Shown piece by piece: positions 7,179-11,546 of a stretch of DNA of 11,546 nucleotides. A program made the position numbers and the translations under genes. The DNA comes from an uncultured Eubacteriales bacterium (GTDB taxonomy: Bacteria; Bacillota; Clostridia; Christensenellales; Christensenellaceae), in NCBI GenBank assembly GCA_900545085.1, contig UQXU01000056.1:1-11546 (forward strand). The letters are read 5' to 3'. Under the pieces are notes generated by a model. The model made no database searches. It had not been told where the DNA came from and saw only the letters and a list, made by a program, of their open reading frames with translations. The first letter of the stretch is position 1, and the number at the start of each line of letters is the position of its first letter.

Positions 7179-7185
7179 GGAGGTG
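7179..7185 (+). promoter_or_regulatory. Ribosome binding site setting a TTG start for the trmB-like gene
   Basis: GGAGGTG is a near-perfect ribosome binding site, its GGAGG ending 7 bases before TTG at 7191. The frame opens further upstream at another TTG (7128), but that one is the -35 box of the promoter and cannot be translated from this transcript. Confidence 0.8.
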
Positions 7186-7190
7186 TTATC

Positions 7191-7865
7191 TTGACTGACG
7201 TGCAGTTGCTTTTAACTCAATTTTCACTAACACGGCAGGAGGCCGCAGTCTACATCGCTTTGCTGGGCAAGAGCGGCGTAACGGGATATGAAATCGCCAA
7301 AACAGTCGGCATATCTCGTTCTAACGCATATACGGCTCTGGCCGGTCTCGCAGAGAAGGGCGCTGCTTATTCCTGCGAGGGCAAGGTCACCCGATATTCT
7401 CCTGTGCCTGTCGAAGAGTTTTGCGCTAATAAGCTGCGTCAGCTGCGTAAGGCCGCCAAAACATTGGAAGAAACTCTTCCGAGAGCAGAATCAAGCTCGG
7501 CGGAATATTTTACCATAACAGGCGAGCATATTTCCAACAAGGCGCAGAACATGCTGACCATGGCTCAGGAAAGAGCATATATCTCAGCGCCGTCGGCAGT
7601 TATAAGTCAATATAACAGCGAGTTAGCCGATGCTATCTCCCGCGGGCTTAAAATAGTGGTCATAACCGACCCGCCATACAAGCTCGCAGGCGCAATAGTA
7701 TGCCTAAGAGATAAAGCTGAAGATTACTTTCGACTGATAACAGATTCTAAATATGTACTCACCGGCAACAGCGCCGCATGTGTCTATTCTTCTCATACCG
7801 CTATGGTAGACCTTGTAAAAGAAGCATTGACCAATGAAATGAAGCTCATAGAGCTTAATAAATAG
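7191..7865 (+). CDS. TrmB-like winged-helix transcriptional regulator
   Basis: The 224-residue product begins with a winged helix-turn-helix of TrmB type (about 5-70): FSLTRQEAAVYIALL, then TGYEIAKTVGISRSNAYTALAGLAEKG, with a wing ending VTRYSPVP. A helical, probably coiled-coil linker (about 76-100) leads to a C-terminal domain whose YISAPSAVISQY..AISRGLKIVVITDPP stretch resembles the phospholipase D-like sensor part of TrmB proteins. Such proteins bind sugars or other small ligands in Archaea; the bacterial versions are mostly uncharacterised. Start TTG 7191 follows GGAGGTG. It sits 28 bases before lysA with no terminator between them, and divergently from the purine operon, so it may control either or both. 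Its ligand cannot be told from sequence. Confidence 0.82.
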   Translation: MTDVQLLLTQFSLTRQEAAVYIALLGKSGVTGYEIAKTVGISRSNAYTALAGLAEKGAAYSCEGKVTRYSPVPVEEFCANKLRQLRKAAKTLEETLPRAESSSAEYFTITGEHISNKAQNMLTMAQERAYISAPSAVISQYNSELADAISRGLKIVVITDPPYKLAGAIVCLRDKAEDYFRLITDSKYVLTGNSAACVYSSHTAMVDLVKEALTNEMKLIELNK

Positions 7866-7893
7866 ACTATAAATTCTTACGAAAGGAAACCAT

Positions 7894-9144
7894 ATGAAAA
7901 CTCCCTTTGTCACCAAAGAGCTTATCGACGATATCAAGCTCAAATACCCAACTCCGTTTCACATCTATGACGAAAAAGGCATCCGAGAAAACGCACGCAG
8001 GCTGCTCGACGCTTTCTCTTGGAACAAAGGCTTCAAAGAGTATTTCGCCGTAAAAGCTACACCCACTCCCGGAATACTCAAGATATTCCAAGAGGAAGGC
8101 TGCGGAGTAGACTGCTCCTCATATACCGAGCTGCTCATGTCCAAAGCCTGCGGTTTCTCCGGCCATGATATAATGTTCTCATCCAACTCCACCCCCAGCG
8201 AAGACTACGTTTTGGCGAGCTCTCTCGGAGCTATTATCAACCTGGACGATTTTTCGGATATAGACAGTCTCGAAGGCCTTACCGGAATACCGGAGACAAT
8301 ATGCTGCCGATACAATCCCGGCGGTGATTTTAAAATCAATAACGATATAATGGATACTCCGGGAGAATCAAAATACGGATTTACACGCTCTCAGCTTACA
8401 GAGGGCTTTAAAAAGCTTAAATCACTCGGCGCAAAAAACTTCGGTCTGCACGCATTCCTCGCGAGCAATACGGTAGCCAACGAATATTACCCCGTTCTCG
8501 CACGCATACTCTTTGAAACGGCTGTCGAACTCAAGAACGAAACAGGCGCAGAAATAAAGTTCATCAATCTCTCCGGCGGCGTCGGCATACCCTATCGCCC
8601 GGAGCAGAAAGCAAACGACATTTACGCCATTGCAGAGGGCGTAAAACAGGCTTACGAAGAAATCATCGTACCTGCCGGAATGGAGGTCGCTATATTCACA
8701 GAGCTTGGCAGATTCATGACGGGGCCTTACGGCGCGCTCGTCGCCACGGCGATTCATGAAAAACAGACCTACCGCAATTATATCGGTCTGGACGCATGCG
8801 CCGCTAATCTCATGCGCCCAGCTATGTACGGCGCATATCATCATATAACAGTTTTGGGCAAAGAGGACGCTCCTCTGGACCACACCTACGACGTCACCGG
8901 CGGCTTGTGCGAAAACAACGACAAATTCGCTATCAACCGCCGCCTGCCAAAAATAGATATCGGAGATTATATATACATGCACGACACAGGCGCGCACGGC
9001 TTCGCTATGGGCTATAACTACAATGGCAAGCTGCGCTCCGCCGAGCTGCTCCTCAAGGAGGACGGAAGCGTGGAGATGATACGCCGCGCGGAGACTCCTG
9101 CCGATTATTTCTCAACATTTGATTTTACCGGGCTTTTCGATTGA
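7894..9144 (+). CDS. lysA: Diaminopimelate decarboxylase
   Basis: LysA removes carbon dioxide from meso-diaminopimelate to give L-lysine, the last step of lysine synthesis. The 416-residue protein is a fold-III PLP decarboxylase: K54 in FAVKATPTP binds PLP, the glycine-rich GGVGIPYRPEQ lies at 228-238, FTELGRFMTG at 268-277 binds the cofactor phosphate, and C339-E340 in GGLCENNDKF begins the catalytic segment. The closing part HDTGAHGFAMGYNYNGKLRSAELL is typical of diaminopimelate rather than ornithine or arginine decarboxylases. Two motifs vary from the textbook form: ELGR for EPGR and CENND for CESGD. AAAGGA lies 8 bases before the ATG. It is probably read with the trmB-like gene upstream. 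A related carboxy-substrate decarboxylase remains possible. Confidence 0.88.
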   Translation: MKTPFVTKELIDDIKLKYPTPFHIYDEKGIRENARRLLDAFSWNKGFKEYFAVKATPTPGILKIFQEEGCGVDCSSYTELLMSKACGFSGHDIMFSSNSTPSEDYVLASSLGAIINLDDFSDIDSLEGLTGIPETICCRYNPGGDFKINNDIMDTPGESKYGFTRSQLTEGFKKLKSLGAKNFGLHAFLASNTVANEYYPVLARILFETAVELKNETGAEIKFINLSGGVGIPYRPEQKANDIYAIAEGVKQAYEEIIVPAGMEVAIFTELGRFMTGPYGALVATAIHEKQTYRNYIGLDACAANLMRPAMYGAYHHITVLGKEDAPLDHTYDVTGGLCENNDKFAINRRLPKIDIGDYIYMHDTGAHGFAMGYNYNGKLRSAELLLKEDGSVEMIRRAETPADYFSTFDFTGLFD

Positions 9145-9167
9145 GTTTTTTACTCACAACCCCGCGT

Positions 9168-9196
9168 TTGACTTAGCTAATTTCGTATGATATACT
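9168..9196 (+). promoter_or_regulatory. Promoter of niaR-ridA with operator-like dyad
   Basis: TTGACT (9168-9173) and TATACT (9191-9196) are 17 bases apart. An inverted repeat TATGAT (9186-9191) / ATCATA (9200-9205), with 8 bases between arms, straddles the -10 box and the likely transcription start. It is well placed for autorepression. Confidence 0.8.
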
Positions 9197-9230
9197 AACA
9201 TCATAGCATTGTCATTAGGAGGTTACACGT

Positions 9231-9749
9231 GTGAATGCAGATGAAAGGCGTAAACAGATTTTAGCTGAGTTGCGCGAGGCTACGAAACCGATATCGGGCA
9301 GCGAGCTTGCCGCACGGCATGGCGTCAGCAGACAGGTAATAGTAAAAGATTTGGCGTTGCTCCGCGCACAAGAGCCGGAGATTCTCTCAACGAATAAGGG
9401 ATACCTGCTCAATCAACCTCCGAGAGCAAAGCGGATAATCACCACCAGACATACTACCTCTCAGATCCGCGATGAAATGCAGACCGTGGTAGACTGCGGC
9501 GGAAAAATACAGAACGTCATGGTCAGCCATCCCATTTACGGTCAAATCTCCGTAGAGCTGCATATATTCTCCCGCCGAGACGTCGAACGCTTTGTAAAAG
9601 AGGTGAACAGCGGTCAGGCACGCCCGCTGAAGGAGCTTTCTTCTTCCGGAGTGCATTCACATCTCATCGAAGCAGACGACGAAAGCATTCTCGATGAAAT
9701 CGAAGATCTTTTGAATAAGAAAGGGTATTTAGTAAAACAGCATGACTAA
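9231..9749 (+). CDS. niaR: NiaR-type repressor (HTH_11 plus 3H domain)
   Basis: NiaR (YrxA in Bacillus) represses NAD synthesis or niacin uptake genes when nicotinic acid binds. The 172-residue product has an N-terminal winged helix (about 5-62; SGSELAARHGVSRQVIVKDLALLRAQ) and a 3H domain (about 70-168). The domain's ligand residues are seen as H74 and E82 (spacing 8) and H142-x-H144, matching the metal-binding pattern I recall for the Thermotoga homologue. H100 and H111 are further histidines. The start is GTG at 9231, 8 bases after AGGAGG. Its last 8 bases overlap ridA, so the two are coupled. No NAD gene is nearby; the regulon must lie elsewhere, or the ligand differs. The palindrome ACACGTGT (9225-9232) overlaps the start codon. 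Confidence 0.88.
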   Translation: MNADERRKQILAELREATKPISGSELAARHGVSRQVIVKDLALLRAQEPEILSTNKGYLLNQPPRAKRIITTRHTTSQIRDEMQTVVDCGGKIQNVMVSHPIYGQISVELHIFSRRDVERFVKEVNSGQARPLKELSSSGVHSHLIEADDESILDEIEDLLNKKGYLVKQHD

Positions 9750-10122
9750 ACAACTGATAAGCACGGAAAAAGCGCCGGCCGCGATCGGCCCTTACAATCA
9801 AGCCGTTAAGATAGACGGCTTCATATTTGTCTCAGGTCAACTGCCCATAGACATGACCACAGGTGAATTAGTCAAAGACGACATAAAAGCGGCGGCCAGA
9901 GCATCTCTGACCAACGTACAGACTATCCTGAAGGAAGCGGGGGCATCTCTCAGAGATGTTGTCCGTGTCGGTGTTTTCATAAAAAACATGGCGGATTTTA
10001 CAGACGTAAATGAAGTTTACTCTGAATTTTTCGACAAAGACTGTCCCGCACGCTCCTGTGTGCAGGCCGTTTTACCCAAAGACGCTCTGATAGAGATAGA
10101 GGCAATAGCATACGTCAAATAA
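9742..10122 (+). CDS. ridA: RidA-family enamine/imine deaminase
   Basis: RidA hydrolyses reactive 2-aminoacrylate-type enamines/imines released by PLP enzymes (for example serine/threonine dehydratases) to 2-oxoacids, protecting other PLP enzymes. The 126-residue product has the exact usual length and the active-site pattern: Y18 in AIGPYNQAV, R104 in CPARSCVQ and E120 in LIEIEAIAYVK, with VSGQLPID at 30-37. R104 is the carboxylate-binding arginine that marks true RidA against other Rid subfamilies. ATG 9742 lies inside the niaR end, so translation is probably coupled; no strong separate ribosome binding site is visible. The pair ends at a strong terminator just after the stop codon. Confidence 0.94.
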   Translation: MTKQLISTEKAPAAIGPYNQAVKIDGFIFVSGQLPIDMTTGELVKDDIKAAARASLTNVQTILKEAGASLRDVVRVGVFIKNMADFTDVNEVYSEFFDKDCPARSCVQAVLPKDALIEIEAIAYVK

Positions 10123-10124
10123 AG

Positions 10125-10150
10125 AAGCGAGGGAAAGCCTCGCTTTTTTT
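10125..10150 (+). terminator. Rho-independent terminator of niaR-ridA
   Basis: AAGCGAGG (10125-10132) and CCTCGCTT (10138-10145) form a perfect 8-bp stem with a 5-base loop and are followed by more T residues. It starts 3 bases after the ridA stop. Confidence 0.93.
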
Positions 10151-10195
10151 ATTTTTTGGATTTTTCTTTCATGCAGCTTTTTTAGAAATTTTTCC

Positions 10196-10224
10196 GTGAC
10201 ATAATACCGGATTTGTTTTATAAT
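10196..10224 (+). promoter_or_regulatory. Promoter of ktrB
   Basis: GTGACA (10196-10201) and a perfect TATAAT (10219-10224) are 17 bases apart. The leader to ktrB would be only about 30 bases, too short for a c-di-AMP (ydaO) riboswitch such as often precedes ktr genes. Confidence 0.8.
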
Positions 10225-10262
10225 AACATTGTTGATTTTTTAGCAAACAAGAGGAGTGATAT

Positions 10263-11546
10263 ATGCTAAGGCTGCGTCCCGTACAAACACTGGCATTAGG
10301 TTTTGCATTTATAATACTTATCGGCGCTGTTTTGCTCATGCTGCCCATCTCCAACAACAACGAGCCGCTGAGCTTCCTCAACAGCCTTTTTACCGCCGCC
10401 TCTGCAACTTGCGTGACAGGTTTGGCCGTTGCAGATACATACACGCAGTTCAGCCTTTTCGGTCAAATTGTGATACTGGCGCTTATTCAGATAGGCGGTC
10501 TCGGTTTCATGGCTGTAGCCATAGCCATCTCTCTCGCCGCTCACAAAAAAATCGGTCTTAAACAACGCGGTCTTCTGATGGAAGCTATGAACTCTCCCGA
10601 ATTGGGAGGCGTAGTGCGAATAATGGTACGCTCGCTAAAATATACGTTTATATTTGAGCTGGCAGGAGCCGTTCTATTGTCAATACGTTTTATTCCCATG
10701 TTCGGATTTTGGCAAGGCGCATGGTTCGGCATATTTCATTCAGTATCCGCCTTCTGCAACGCAGGCTTCGACCTCATGGGGATTATAACCCCCTCTGCCT
10801 CGCTGACTATATTCGCCGACGATCCGCTCGTTCTCATTACGATCATGTGCCTCATAACAATAGGCGGCATAGGCTTTCTCGTCTGGAACGACATCGCGGA
10901 GCATAAACTCAAGATTTCACGCTACAGACTTCATGCAAAAATAGCGCTTTCTGTATCGCTTGTTCTCATAATCGCAGGAGCAGCGTTCTATCTGGTATTT
11001 GAAAACAACGGTGCATTTTCCGGAATGACCGCCGGAGAAAAGATCCTGCAAGCCTTTTTCTGCTCTGTTACGTCTCGAACGGCAGGATTCGCGACTCTTG
11101 ACTACAGCAGCATGACACAAAACGGCACCCTTCTCACTTCATTGCTTATGTTCATAGGCGCCAGCCCCGGATCTACCGGCGGCGGCATAAAATCCACGAC
11201 ATTTTTGGTAATAATACTTACTTTAATCTCATACATAAGAGGCCGGGAAGATTTAAACATATTCGACAGACGTCTCGAACACTCCGTGCTTCAAAAGACT
11301 TTCAGCACAGTCACATTATATTTGACTTGTACTATAGTCGCAATGTTTATAATCATGGCTGCTCAAAATTTGAGCTTTGTCGACACAGCTTTTGAAAGCA
11401 TCTCTGCCATGAGCACAGTCGGACTTTCGCGCGGCGTGACTTCACAGCTGGTGCCTGTCAGTCGAATTGTAGACATTCTTTTGATGTACATAGGCAGAGT
11501 CGGCAGCCTTTCTGTTGCTCTCGCGCTTTCAGGACATAGCCGCACC
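10263..11546 (+). CDS. ktrB: KtrB/TrkH-type potassium uptake channel subunit (3' end missing)
   Basis: KtrB is the membrane channel of the Ktr potassium uptake system, gated by the cytoplasmic RCK protein KtrA. The frame is open to the window end, giving 428 residues of an expected 440-460. All four selectivity-filter loops are present, each with its key glycine: ATCVTGLAV (G53), SAFCNAGFDL (G168), SRTAGFATL (G275) and SAMSTVGLS (G387). The glycine-rich intramembrane gate loop, FIGASPGSTGGGIKSTT (297-313), is intact. The short N-terminus before the first membrane helix fits KtrB better than the longer TrkH. GAGGAG lies 6 bases before ATG 10263, and the gene has its own promoter after the ridA terminator. 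A ktrA partner would be expected just beyond the window if the genes are paired. Confidence 0.93.
   Translation, partial: MLRLRPVQTLALGFAFIILIGAVLLMLPISNNNEPLSFLNSLFTAASATCVTGLAVADTYTQFSLFGQIVILALIQIGGLGFMAVAIAISLAAHKKIGLKQRGLLMEAMNSPELGGVVRIMVRSLKYTFIFELAGAVLLSIRFIPMFGFWQGAWFGIFHSVSAFCNAGFDLMGIITPSASLTIFADDPLVLITIMCLITIGGIGFLVWNDIAEHKLKISRYRLHAKIALSVSLVLIIAGAAFYLVFENNGAFSGMTAGEKILQAFFCSVTSRTAGFATLDYSSMTQNGTLLTSLLMFIGASPGSTGGGIKSTTFLVIILTLISYIRGREDLNIFDRRLEHSVLQKTFSTVTLYLTCTIVAMFIIMAAQNLSFVDTAFESISAMSTVGLSRGVTSQLVPVSRIVDILLMYIGRVGSLSVALALSGHSRT

Noticed and set aside
9142..9156. TGAGT-TTTTT-ACTCA dyad at the end of lysA as a terminator
   Set aside because: The T residues are in the loop and no T tail follows the 5-bp stem, so it lacks terminator form; lysA may read into niaR.
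10225..10262. c-di-AMP or potassium-responsive riboswitch before ktrB
   Set aside because: The distance from the -10 box to the start codon leaves only about 30 bases of leader, too short for a known aptamer.
1..11546. CRISPR array, tRNA, rRNA, insertion sequence or phage gene
   Set aside because: No regularly spaced repeats, cloverleaf, transposase motif or phage-like gene was seen on either strand.

Overview
The window looks like a chromosomal segment of an anaerobic, mid-GC bacterium. A SAM-I (S-box) riboswitch before metK, a NiaR-type 3H repressor, a KtrB-type potassium channel subunit and good sigma-A promoters all favour Bacillota (Clostridia-like). Synergistota cannot be excluded from sequence alone. 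Nothing looks like a phage, transposon, CRISPR array or tRNA/rRNA gene; this is metabolic core DNA with one accessory-type purine cluster.

Layout, left to right. (1) 1-1259: the 3' part of an AspT/YidE-type membrane transporter, closed by a strong terminator. (2) 1284-2737: a promoter, a compact SAM-I riboswitch with a complete antiterminator/terminator switch, metK, and a terminator that probably also serves the converging operon. (3) 7081 down to 2764, minus strand: a tight four-gene operon, yqeC, XdhC-family gene, hydantoinase (hydA-like), guanine deaminase (guaD). Its genes overlap or nearly touch. Its content is that of the purine / selenium-dependent molybdenum hydroxylase clusters, but the hydroxylase itself is not in the window. 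(4) 7128-9144, plus strand: a TrmB-like regulator and lysA, read from a promoter facing away from the purine operon. (5) 9168-10150: niaR and ridA, overlapping, with their own promoter and terminator. (6) 10196-11546: promoter and most of a ktrB gene, cut by the window end.

How the parts fit: guanine deaminase makes xanthine from guanine, the hydantoinase acts on cyclic amides/ureides, and YqeC plus the XdhC-like protein are maturation factors for a molybdenum hydroxylase, so region 3 points to purine breakdown. RidA clears reactive enamine/imine products of PLP enzymes, which suits an amino-acid-using anaerobe carrying an AspT-like transporter. Three gene starts (hydA, guaD, trmB-like) were moved inward from the longest reading frame because ribosome binding sites, and in one case a promoter, argue for it.

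Most worth a second look: the SAM-I aptamer seems to have no P4 helix and a very short P3, and the XdhC-family protein has its two domains in the reverse of the usual order.
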